A DNA stretch of 64,000 nt from Sapria himalayana (Eukaryota; Streptophyta; Magnoliopsida; Malpighiales; Rafflesiaceae): positions 1-64,000 of the forward strand of contig JAREIK010012368.1 in the NCBI GenBank assembly GCA_029783825.1, written 5' to 3'. The first letter of the stretch is position 1; each line of letters starts with the position of its first letter. A program made the position numbers and the translations under genes. Positions 14,032 through 26,600 of this stretch are shown here, in pieces. Below the pieces are notes generated by a model, which was not told the DNA's origin, ran no database searches, and saw only the letters and a program-made list of their open reading frames with translations.

Positions 14032-14933
14032 ATATGTGCACAAAATTTCATATGAAAATGCTCGCCTCTCAAAGGTACAACACTTTTCTTCACAAGCCTT
14101 TTTTTCTATTGTTAAACTGCGACATCATTATTTTATGCATTGTCAACAGTAATGCACATCAACTTTCTCAAACCCCATTCATTCATGGAAAACTCAATAG
14201 CATTTCTAATATTAACTCTAGAATGACTATAAATTACACAAAAGTTTAAAATCCTTTTATGCATATTCCATTGAGACTTAATGAAATGAACAGTCAAACA
14301 TATATAACACAAATTTTGAATGCTAGTCCAAGTGTCGGTAGTCAATATAACTCTACAACAATGAGAAGATATGCTATCAAATAATTTCTTCTTTTCCTTC
14401 ACAAACAAAGAAAAACAATCCCTCAATATATTGCCTAGATGGAATTTTAAATTGAGGCACACTAACTTCACAAAACTCCTTAAACTAATCCCTCTCAACA
14501 AAACAAAAAGGCAATTCATCTTTTATCATCATTTTCACCAAAGCCTCTCTAACTAGTTGTTGATCAAATTGCCAACAAGTTAATTTGTAATTCTCTGAAC
14601 TAGTACCTTTAGTGAAACTCAACAAAGATTATGACTTGTCTTTACCTTTGTGAGCTTCTATTAATTCTTTTTTGTGTGGAAATTTATTACAAGTATATCT
14701 CAAATATTTCCATAAACCCGAAATACCTTGATCACTTTTCGCCAAATATTCTTTCCTACACCATATACAAGCTGCCCTACCAGTTTCATTTCCCTCTAAA
14801 TCAACTAATATCTCATAAGTTTCCCTAACAGCAGGCTTATACTTTTTATGAGTTTGAGGTTCAGATGTACCTTGTCTTTCTTTTACAATTGGAATTGAAG
14901 AACCTGCCATAACAATAGGAGGGTTCGTGAAAA
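14032..14933 (-). repeat. Internal tandem duplication, unit 2 (copy A)
   Basis: About 902 bp, homologous to 13127-14030 with an offset near 905 bp. It contains the better preserved BED finger reading frame (14629-14910) and core N-terminus (14133-14519). Copies C and D have only one such unit, which accounts for most of their shorter length. Confidence 0.88.
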
Positions 14934-15392
14934 AATGATGATTGGATTTACCAATACTTTGATCATTTGAGATGTGATCATCTTCAATTTATTGTATTTT
15001 TCGTTTACCGCTGTATTGTGTCATCTGCATTTCCATTAATGAATATGATATGTTAAGCATAAATACATATAAATATTTCAAACAAGCAAGCTCTACAAAA
15101 CTGATTGTACACATTCAGCCCACTTATTCGGCCCAACCACCACAACCAATTCTCAACAAAACTGACTGAGACACATAATAATAATAATTAATCACTCAAT
15201 TCTCTTAAAAAAACAAACCGAAAGGCTGTTGGCATCTCGGACATGGTGGAGGCAACTAGAAGTGCGATAGGAAAAGGGCTAGACCTAACTAAACAAGGCT
15301 GGAATGGCATGAGGTGGCCTGGAACTCGCCAGAACAGCAATAGGTGCATCGGAATTAGATGGGCAGTAGTGGAATTGGTGGAATCTTCATGT

Positions 15393-15411
15393 TATATATA
15401 TATATATATAT
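15393..15411. repeat. (TA)n tract in hAT copy A
   Basis: Simple TA repeat of about 19 bp in the subterminal region upstream of the transposase start. The same locus holds about 24 bp in copy B, about 44 bp in copy C and about 15 bp in copy D, so it varies freely in length between copies. Confidence 0.9.
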
Positions 15412-15595
15412 TCCTAGTTCTAGTATCGGTTTTTTAGGACGGCATGATTCTCTGGATGGATATTGCTTAAGATCTGGAACCGTCACAAAAGAAAAAATAT
15501 GTGATAGAAGCTGATGGGAAATGTCAAATAAACGGATTTTTCTTAGTCTCGATTCTTTCGGGACAAGACTTCGGGTAAGGTTGCGAATCTTCGAG

Positions 15596-15612
15596 TCCCA
15601 TGAGCAGCCCTA
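15596..15612 (-). repeat. Right terminal inverted repeat, hAT copy A
   Basis: TCCCATGAGCAGCCCTA is the reverse complement of the left end except for one base. It is followed at 15613 by the second CTAAATGC target duplication. Confidence 0.92.
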
Positions 15613-18600
15613 CTAAATGCATATAAAGTTAAATCAGTAAACTCCTAAACCCCATAATGCCTAAATACATAAACCAATAAGCTGTTAAATACTACTTAAT
15701 AATTAATAAATCTATTTTTTATTGCTATTTATTATATTTTTAAATATTCTTTTTAATTATGTAATAGTGTATTTATTTAGAAAGATTTATTACAAAATAA
15801 ATTATGAGTGGGACAAATATAATTTAAATAATATATTATTTATCTAATAAAAATATATGCTTATAAAAGAAGTATAAATTTAAAAATTAAAAATTATTAT
15901 CAAGTAATATAAGTTATTTAAATTTTAAATCGATTTGGGTTTTGTAAATATTTTTTAATTAATATCTATCATAATATTAATAGTTTATAAATTTAATTTT
16001 TTATCATTATTATAATATCTATCAATAAAATTATTTATATTAAATTTATATGATATATAATTATTAATATTATTATAGCTAAGTATTGTATTCACATTTA
16101 AAATAATTTTAAATATTATTATATTTTCAAAGGTTAGAACCTATGAAAATAAAAAAAAATTACAATTTTTTTTGTTATTTTATTGTTTAAATAAAACCTA
16201 TAAACCACTAAATGCCTAAAAACAAAAATTGCCAAACTCTTAAACGACAACACCTTTAAATACTTAAACTATTAAACAGGTGTACATTAATAAAAACTCA
16301 TAAATCTCAATTTAATTTTATTATGTATACTTTTAAATTTTTATTTTAATTATTTATCAGTTTATTTTTATAGAAATATTAATTACAAAATAAATTATTA
16401 GTGAGACAGATCTAATTTAAATAATTTATTTTTGACCAAAAGAAATATATATCCTTATAAAAAGAGGCAAAATTTTAAAAACAAAAATTTATTATTTAGT
16501 AATATATTTTATTTTTATTTTGAATCATTTTAGATTTTGTAATTATATTTTAATTTATATCATTATTATTATTAATAGTTTATTAATTTTTTATTGATCA
16601 TTATTATAATATCTAATAATAAAATTATTTATATTGAGTTTACATTATATATAATTATTAAGATTATTATTACTGAATATTATATTCACATTTAGAAAAA
16701 TTAAAAATTATTATAATTTCAAAGGTTATAACCTTCAAAAATTAAAAAAAATCAAAAAATTAAATTTTTTATTTTTTCATTCTTTAATAAAAACTATAAA
16801 TCACTGAAGGCCTAAACACTTAAATCACTAAACCCCAAAACACCTAAATACTTAAACCATTAAACTATTATATCCTGAATAATAAATAATAAATCTTTAT
16901 TTTATTTGTATTCATTATAATTTAAAATATTAATTTTAATTATTTAGTAATTTATTTTTATAGAATTATAAATTAAAAAATAATTGAGGAAGACAAATAA
17001 AATTTAAATAATTTACTTTTAATAACAAAAAATATAAAATTATAAAAGGAAGCAAAACATCAAAGAAAGTATTATTTTGTAATATACTTTACTTTGATTT
17101 TGAATAAATTTATGTTTTGGAAATATATTTAAAATAATATCTATCTTATTAATAATAGTTTATTAATTTATTTTTTGATCATTAATATAATATATTTCAA
17201 TATAATTTTTTATATTGAATTTACATGATATATAATTATTAAGATTATCATAACTAAATATGGTATTCAGATATAAAAAAAATTTTAAAATTGTTATATT
17301 TTCAAAGTTTATAACCTTCAAAAATAAGAAAAAATAATAAAAATAAAATTTTTGTTATATCATTATTTAAATAAAACTTATAAAACATTAAATACCTAAA
17401 TACATAAATATCTAAACTCCTAAACCTCGAAGCCCCTAAATACTTAAGCCTTTAAACTCGTAAACCTTAAATATAATTTAAATAATTTATAGAAATATTA
17501 ATTACAAAATAAATTATGAATGATACAAATATAATTTAAATTAAATATTTTTCATTAAAAAAACATATAAGCTTATAAAATGATGCAAAAACTTAAAAAC
17601 AATTATTATTTAGTAATAAATTTTACTTTGATTTTGAATCATTTTAGGTTTTTTAATTTTATTTTAATTTATATCTATCAAATAAATATAAGTTTATTAA
17701 TTTATTTTTTGATAATTGATATAATATCTATCAATAAAATTGTTTATATATAGTTTATATTATATATAGTTATAATATTTATTATTACTAAATATTGTAT
17801 TCAGTTTAAAAAATTTTAAAATTATTATATTTTCAAATGTTAACCTTTGAACATTTGAAAAAATATCAAAAATAAATTTTCTGTTATTTCATTGTTTGAA
17901 TAAAACCCATAAACCATCAAATGCCTAAATACTTATATGAATAACTTCTAAATCTCGAAAACCCTAAATATATAATTTTTTTAATTAGATATATCCTAAA
18001 TAATAACAAATAAATCCATTTTTATTTTTTTCATTATAATTTTAAATATTCATTTTAATTATTTATTTGTTTATTTTTATATGAATATTAATTATAAAAT
18101 AAATTATGAGTTAAACAATCATAATTTATATAAATTATTTTTCATCAAAAAAAATATAGATAAACTTATTAAAAGAAAAAAAATTAAAAACAAAAAATTA
18201 TTATATAATAATATAATTTGTTTTCCTTCTGAATCATTATTAGTTTCGTAATGATATTTTAATTGATATTTATATTATTAATAATAGATTATTAATTTAT
18301 TTTTTGAAAATTATTAGAAAATTTATCAATAAAATTGTTTATATTGAATTTATATGATATTTAAATATAATGATTATTATAACTAAATATTGAATTCACT
18401 TTTGAAAAAAATTTTAAAATTATTATATTTTGAAAGGTTATAACCTTTGAAAATGTGAAAAAATAAAAAAAAATATTTTTTTTGATATTTCATTGTTTAA
18501 ATAAAACCTATAAAGCAGTAAATAGCTAAAAACTTAAATCATTAACTCCTAAATCTCTAAAACACTAAATAATAATCCTTTTAATCCAGTAACCCTAAAT

Positions 18601-21600
18601 AATAAATAATAAATCTCAATATTTTTTTTTCAAGATAATTTTAAATATTCATTTTAATTATTTATTTGTTTATTTTTATATAAATATTAATTACAAAATA
18701 AATTATGATTTAGACAAATATAATTTATATAAATTATTTTTAATTAAAATGAAAAATAATTTATTTTAAAAGAAAAAAAAATTTCAAAACAACAAATTAT
18801 TATATAGTAATATATTTTGCTTTCTTCTGAATCATGTTTATATTCTAAGATATTTTTCATCTAAATATTATTATTTAGAAATATATTTTGATTTGATTTT
18901 AAATCATTGTGTTATATAAATATATTTTAATTATTATTTATATTATTAATTATAGTTTATTAATTTAATTTTTGATCATTATTATATTATCTATCATTAA
19001 AATTGTTTATATTGAATTTATATGATATATAATTAGTAAGATTAATATAATTATACATAGTATTAATGTTTCAAAAAATTTTAATAATTATTTTATTTAT
19101 AATGGTTATAATCTTTGTAAATCAGAACAAATGTAAAGATTTATTTTTATTTTTATTATATAAATAAAACCTACAAGCCACTAAATACCTAAATCATAAA
19201 TTGTTAAACTCCTAAATGACAAAACCTCTAAATTAACAATCCATTAAACTGGTATACCACATATAATAAATCATAAATCTCATTTTATTTTGTATTCATT
19301 ATAATTTTAAATATTCATTTGAATTATTTATTAGTTTATTTTTTATAGAAATATTAATTGCAAAATAAATAAAGAGTGAGACAAATATAATTTTATTCAT
19401 TTATTTTTAATCAAAAAATAAATATAAGCTTATAAAAAGAAGTTAAAATTTAAAAACAAAATATTATCATTTAGTAATATATTTTACTTTGATTTTGAAT
19501 CATTATAGGTTTTGTATTTATATTTTAATTGCTATCAATCTTATTAATAATAGTTTATTAATTTATTTTTTGATCATTATTATAATATCTATCAATAAAA
19601 TTACTTATATTGAATTTAAATGTCTTATAAATATTAAGATTATTATAACTAAATATTATATATCTATTTGAAAAAAATTAAAAATATTTATATTTTCAAA
19701 CTTATAACCTTCAAAAATGATAAAAAATCACAAAAATAATTTTTTTATTATTTTATTATTAAAATAAAATTATAAACCACTAAATGCCTAATCATTTAAA
19801 TATCTAGACTCCTTAACCCAAATAACACCCTAAATACATAAACTATTAAACCTATATAACCTAAATAATAAATAATAAATTTCATTTTTATTTGTATTCA
19901 TTATAATTTTAAATATTCATTTTAATTATTTTTTAGTTTATTTTTATAGAAATATTAATTACAAAATAAATAATGAGTGAGACATATATAATTTAAATAT
20001 ATTATTTTTTATGAAAAAAAATATAAGCTTATAAAAAAAATAAAATTTCAAAAATTTAAAATTTTATTTAGTAAAATAATTTACTTTGATTTTGAATTAT
20101 TTTGGGTTCTAGAAATATATTTTAATTAATATCTATCTTATTAATAATAGTTTATTAATTTATTTTTTGATCATTTTGATAATATATATTAATAAAATTT
20201 TTTATTTTAAATTTACTTCAAATATAATTATTAAGATTATTATAACTAAGTGTTATATTCATATTTTAGAACTATTAAAAATTTATTATATTTTCAAAGG
20301 TTATAACCTTTGAAAATCATAAAAATTCATAAAAATAAATTTTTTATTATTTCATTGATTAAATAAAACCTATAAACATCTAAATGCGGAAACATTTAAA
20401 TCAATAAACTCCTTAACAGCAAAACCACAAAAAACTTAAACCATTAAATATGTATACCCTAAATAATAAATAATAAATAATAAATCTCTTTTTATTATTA
20501 TTCATTATAATTTTGAATATTTATTTTAATTATTTATCAATTTATTTTTATAGAAATAATAATTACATAATAAATTATTAATGAGACAGATATAATTTAA
20601 ATAATTTATATTTCATCAAAAAAATATATATGCTTATAAAAGTAAGCAAAATTTTTAAAATAAAAAATTATTATTTTGTAATATATATTATTTTGATTTT
20701 GAATCATTTTAGATTCTACAATTATATTTTAATTTATATCATTCTTTTTAATACTAGTTTATTAATTTATTTATTGTTCATTATTATAATATCTATTAAT
20801 AAAATTATTTATATTTAGTTTACATTATATATAATTTTTAAGATTATTATAAATAAATATTGTATTCACATTTAAAAAAAATTAAATTTATTATATTATC
20901 AAAGGTTACAACCTTCAAAAATTAAAAAAATTCAAAAAATTAATTTTTTTGTTTTTTAATTCTTTAGATAATAACTATAAATCACTAAAGGTCTAAACAC
21001 TTAATTCAATAAACTCCTAAACCCAAAAACACCTAAATACTTAAACCATTAACCAATATATCGTGAATAATAAATAATAAATCTCAATTTTATTTGTATT
21101 CATTATAATTTTAAATAATTATTTTAATTATTTATTAGTTTATTTTTATAGAATTATAATTTACAAAATAAATTATGAGTAAAACTAATTAATTTAAATA
21201 ATTTATTTATAATAACAAAAATATAAAGTTATAAAAAAAGCAAAACATTAAAAAAATTATTATTAAGTAATATATTTTACTTTGATTTTGAATAAATTTA
21301 GATTTTGCAAATATATTTTAAATAATATATATCTTATTGATAATAGTTTATTAAAATTTTTTTGATCATTATCATAATATCTAGCGATTTAATTATTTAT
21401 ATTGAATTTAAATGACTTATAATTATTAAGATTATTATAACCAAATATTATATTTACATTTGAAAAAAATTAAAATTATTATTTTTTCAAAGGTTATAAC
21501 CTTCAAAAATTAAAAAAATAATAAAAATAAATTTTTTGTTATATCATTGTTTAAATAAAACTTATAAACCACTAAATGCCTAAACAATTAAACCTCTAAA

Positions 21601-23651
21601 CTTCTAAACACAAAAGCAGCTAAATACTTAAACCTTTAAACTCGTAAACCTTAAATATAATTTAAATAATTTATTAAAATATTAATTACAAAATAATTTA
21701 TGAGTGATACAAATATAATTTAAAAAATTATTTTTCATCAAAAAAAATATAAGCTTATAAAAAGAAGCAAAAACTAAAAAAAATTATTATTTAGTAATAA
21801 ATTTTACTTGGAATTAGAATATTATTAGGTTCTGCAATTATATTTTAATTTATATCTGTCATATTAATAAGAGCATATTAATTTACTTTTTGATAATTTA
21901 TATCATATCTATCAAAAAAATTGTTTATATTTAGTTTATATTATATATAATTATAATGATTATAATTACTAAATATTATATTCACATTTTTAAAAAAATT
22001 TAAAATTATTATATTTTCAAAGATTATATCCTTTGAAAATGTGAAAAAATATCAAAAAATATTTTTTTGTTATTTCATTGTTTAAATTAAATCTATAAAC
22101 AACTAAATGCCTAAAAACATAAATTGCTAAAGTCATAAAAGAAAAAACCTTTAATACTTAAAATATTAAACTGGTATACATTAATAATAATTCATAAATC
22201 TCATTTTAATTTTATTCAGTATAAATTTAAATTTTTATTTAAATTATTTATCAATTTATTTTTATAAAAATATTAATTATAAAATAAATTATTAGTGAGA
22301 AAGATCTAATTTAAATTAGACTGGTATACCCAAAATAATAAAGAATAAATCTCAATATTATTTTTTTCATTATAATTTTAAATATTCATTTTAATTATCT
22401 ATTTGTTTATTTTTATATAAATATTAATTAAAAAATAAATTATGAGTTGGCCAACTATAATTTATATAAATTAATTTTCATCAAAAAAATATGGATAAAA
22501 TTTTTAAAATAAAAAAAATTTCAAAACAATAAATTATTATATTCTAATATATTTTGATTTCTTCTGAATAGTTTTAGGTTTTTTTATTATATTTTAATTG
22601 ATAACTATCATATTAATAATAGATTATTAATTTATTTTTTGATCATTTTTTGAATATTTATCAATAATAATGTTTATATTATATTTATATGATATATAAA
22701 TTTAATGATTATTATAACTAAATATTGAATTCACATTTGAAAAAAATTTAAAAATTATAATATTTTCAAAGGTTATAACCTTTGAAAATATCAAAAAATA
22801 ATAAAAAACAAATATTTTGTTATTTTATTTTTTAAATAAAACCTATAAACCACTAAATGCATACACAGTAAAATCAGTAAACTCCTAAGGCCCGTAATGC
22901 CTAAATACATAAACCTTTAAGATGCTATATACTACTTAATAATTAAGAAATCTAATTTTTATATTAATTTATTATTATTTTAAATATTCATTTTAATTAT
23001 TTATAAGTTTATTTTATATAAATATTTTTTACAAAATAATTATGAGTGCGACAAATATAATTTAAATAATTTATTTTTAATCCAAAAAAATATATACGCT
23101 TATAAAAGAAGTAAAATTTTAAAAATTAAAAATTATTATCCAGTAATATTTTTTACTTTAATTTTGAATCAATTTGGGTTTTGTAAATATTTTTTAATTA
23201 ATATCTATCTTATTATTAATAGTTTATTAATTTATTTTTTGATCATTATTATAATATCTATCAATAAAATTATTTATATTGAATTTATATGATATATAAT
23301 TATTAAAATTATTATAAGTAAATATTGTATTTACATTTCAAAAAATTTTAAATATTATTTTATTTTCAACGCTTATAACCTATGAAAATGACAAAAAATT
23401 ACAAAATTTTTTTTTGTAATTTTATTGTTTAAATAAAACCTATAACCACTAAATGCCTAAAAACATAAATCACTAAACTCCTAAACAACAAAACTTCTAA
23501 ATACTTAAACTATTAAATTGATATACATTAATAAAAAATTCATAAATCTCATTTTAATTTTTATTAAGTGTAATTTTAAATAATTTATTTTTTATCAAAT
23601 AAAATATATATGCTTATAAAAAGAGGCAAAATTTTAAAAACAAAAATTTAT
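15613..23651 (+). repeat. AT-rich satellite array, block 2 (forward)
   Basis: This block continues the unit interrupted by copy A, starting inside the octamer block with CTAAATGCATATAAAG. Units are again near 600 bp. From about 18848 the order of unit subtypes repeats that from 7067. Matching landmarks are 7701 with 19489, 8815 with about 20625, 10330 with about 22145 and 10955 with 22760, an offset of 11.78-11.82 kb. The block ends where the strand of the satellite flips near 23651. Short Ile/Leu/Asn ORFs at 19489-19671 and 20630-20818 repeat those of block 1. I see no gene. Confidence 0.93.
22853..22860 (+). other. Empty hAT insertion site (paralogous)
   Basis: CTAAATGC, uninterrupted, in the unit that pairs with the unit split by copy A. 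The left flank (palindrome ending at 22791, then A/T tracts, then AAACCA) and the right flank (ATACACAGTAAAATCAG) align with the two flanks of copy A. The site therefore shows the pre-insertion state with a single 8-bp target and confirms the element boundaries. Confidence 0.85.
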
Positions 23652-26600
23652 TTAAATGAAATTTATGATTTATTATTAATGTATACCAGTTTAATTCTTT
23701 ATGTATTTAGAGGTTTTGTCATTTAGAAGTTTAGCGATTTATGTTTTTAGGTATTTAGTGGTTTATAGGTTTTATTTAAACAATAAAATAACAAAAAAAA
23801 ATTTGTATTTTTTCTCATTTTCATAGGTCATAATCTTTGAAAATATAATAATATTTAACATTTTTTGAGATGTGAATATAATATTTAGTTATAATAATAT
23901 TAATAATTATATATCATATAAATTCAATATAAACAATTTTATTGATAGATTTTATAAAAATGATCAAAAATTAAATTAATAATCTATTAATAATAAGATA
24001 GATATTAATTAAAAAATATTTACGAAACCGAAATTGATTCAAAATTAAAGTAAAATATATTACTTAATAATAATTTTTTATTTTTAAATTTTTACTTATT
24101 TTATAAGCGTAAATACTTTTATTGATTAAAAATAAATTATTTAAATTATATTTATCACACTCATACATTATTTTATAATAAATATTTCTATAAAAATAAC
24201 TAATAAATAATTAAAATGAATATTTAAAATTATAAAAAATAGAAATAAAAATTAGATTTATTAATTATTAAGTAGTATATAGCGGTTTAATGGTTTATGT
24301 ATTTCGGAATTACGAGGTTTAGGAGTTTACTAATTTAACTATGTATGCATTTAGTGGTTATAGGTTTTATTTAAAAACTAAATAAACAAAAAATTTATTT
24401 TTATTATTTTTTGATATTTTCAAATGTTATAACTTTTAAAAATATAATAATTTTTTAATTTTTTTGAAAAGTGAATTCAATATATAAGTTATAATAATAT
24501 TTATATTTATATATCATATAAATTCAATATAAACATGTTTATTGAAAAATATTCTAATAATGATCAAAAAATAAATTAATAATCTATAAATAATAAGATA
24601 GATATCAATTAAAATATAATTAAAAAACCTAAAATGATTCAGGAGCAAAACAAAATATATAACTTTATAATAATATTTTGTTTTAAATTTTTTTTTTCTT
24701 TTAAAAAGTTTATCTATATTTTTTTGATAAAAAATTATATAAATAAATTATATTTGTGTAACTCTTAATTTATTTTGTTATTAATATTTATATAAAAATA
24801 AACAAATAAATAATTAAAATGAATATTTAAAATTATAATGAAAAAAATGAGATTTATTATTTATTATTTAGGGTATACCGGTTTAATTTAAATTAGATCT
24901 ATCTCACTAATAATTTATTTTGTAATTAATATTTCTATAAAAATAAACTGATAAATAATTAAAATAAAAATTTAAAATTATACTGAATAAAAATTAAAAT
25001 GAGATTTATTAATTATTATTAATGAATACCAGTTTAATTATTTAAGTATTTTGAGGTTTGTCATTTAGGAGTTTAGCAATTTAAGTTTTTATGCATTTAG
25101 TGGTTTATAGGTTTTATTTAAACAATAAAATAACAAAAAAAAATTTGTAATTTTTTCTCATTTTCATAGGTCATAACCTTTGAAAATATAATAATATTTA
25201 ACATATTTTGAAATGTAAATATTATATTTAGTTATGATAATATTAAAAATTATATATCATATAAATTCAATATAAACAAGTTTATTGATAGATATTATAA
25301 TAATGATCAATAATTAAATTAATAAACTATTAATAATAAGATATATATTAATTATAAAATATTTAAAAACCCAAATTGATTCAAAATTAAAGTAAAATAT
25401 ATTACTTAATAATAATTTTTAAATTTTAAATTTTTACTTATTATATAAGTGTAAATACTTTTATTTATTAATAGAAATTATTTAAATTATATTTCTCGCA
25501 CTCATAATTTAATTTGTAATAAATATTTCTATAGAAATAAACTAATTAATAATTAAAATAAATATTTAAAATTATAATACATAGAAATATAAATTATATT
25601 TATTAATTATTAAGTAGTATATAGTGGTTTAATGGTTTGTGTTTTAGGCATTAAATGGTTTAGGAGTTTACTGATTAAACTGTGTATGCATTTAGTGGTT
25701 ATAGGTTTTATTTAAAAAATAAATAAACAAAAAATTTATTTTTATTATTTTTTGATATTTTCAAATGTTATAACCTTTGAAAATATAATAATTTTTAATT
25801 TTTTTTTAAAATTGAATTCAATATTTAGTTATAATAATCATTATATTTATATTTCATATAAATTCAATATAAACTATTTTATTGATAAATATTCTAATAA
25901 TGATCAAAAAATAAATTAATAATCGATTATTAATAAGATAGATATCAATTAAAATATAATTACAAAACCTAAAATGATTAAGAAGGAAAGCAAAATATAT
26001 TACTATGTAATAAATTTATATTTTGAAATTTATTCTTCTTTTTAAAAGTTTATCTATATTTTTTGATGAAAAATAATTTAAATAAATTATATCTGTCTAA
26101 CTCATAATTTATATTGTAATTAATATTTAATAAATATAAACGAATAAATAATTAAAATGAATATTTTAAATTATAATTAAAAAAATAATATTGAGATTTA
26201 TTATTTATTATTTAGGGTATACCAGTTTAAAAGGATTATCTATTTAGGGTTTTTGTGATTTCAGATTTTTTGACTTAAGTGTTTAGGCATTTAGTAGTTT
26301 ATAGGATTTATTTAAACAATGAAATAACAAAAAAATAATTTTGATATTTTCTCACATTTTCAAAGGTTATATAACCTTTGAAAATATAATAATTTTAAAT
26401 TTTTATAAAAATGTGAATATATTATTTAGTAATAAGAATCATTATAATTATATATAATATAAACTAAATATAAACAATTTTATTGATAGATATGATATCA
26501 GTTATCAAAAAATAAATTAATATGTTACTATTAATATGATAGATATAAATTAAAATATAATTGCAAAACCTAAAATTATTCAAAATCAAAGTAAAATTTA

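Larger units (their letters stand above)
12016..15030 (-). pseudogene. hAT transposase pseudogene (copy A)
   Basis: The family protein would cut and join element ends in the nucleus. Reading starts at the ATG complementary to 15028-15030 and ends at the TAG complementary to 12016-12018. In order it has a BED-type zinc finger (CIWC pair, about 14629-14910), the N-terminal part of the RNase-H-like core (motif LTTDTWTS, about 14133-14519), a second degraded copy of both (13364-14030), then the HIRCCAHILNLIV segment (12826-13188), the NKYWG...PRYKLKYL segment (12538-12810), and the C-terminal dimerisation region (to 12016). Damage includes TAA at 14989-14991 (codon 14), TAA at 14629-14631 and TAG at 12529-12531. 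A deletion near 12139-12148 removes the FSTGGRTLDKFRSSL part of the dimerisation region. In the upstream-duplicated copy the first catalytic Asp is replaced (LTTTTWTS). The family is firm; the gene is dead. Confidence 0.92.
11055..15612 (-). mobile_element. hAT (Ac-like) DNA transposon, copy A, defective
   Basis: The element is 4558 bp. Its terminal inverted repeats are TAGGGGTGCTCATGGGA on the left and TCCCATGAGCAGCCCTA on the right, matching at 16 of 17 positions, and perfect 8-bp duplications flank it. The first bases resemble the (C/T)AGGGATG ends of maize Ac. The left subterminal 180 bp are G-rich with repeated CGGGATGGG-like words. The right subterminal region carries a (TA)n tract. The transposase pseudogene is on the minus strand. 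Copy A carries an internal tandem duplication of about 0.9 kb shared with copy B. It is a GC-richer island in AT-rich satellite and cannot make its own transposase. Confidence 0.95.

Noticed and set aside
14034..14249. ORFs antisense to the transposase (14034-14249, 14371-14556, 36868-37083, 37465-37662, 45849-46064, 46234-46419, 61212-61415, 61792-62004)
   Set aside because: They are shadows of the transposase frame. The recognisable domain motifs are all on the opposite strand.
22441..22460. GTTGGCCAACTATA in satellite, identical to text in the hAT 3' region near 11886
   Set aside because: It is a local change of the usual GTTAGACAAATATA and too short to show exchange with the transposon. 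Chance is likely.
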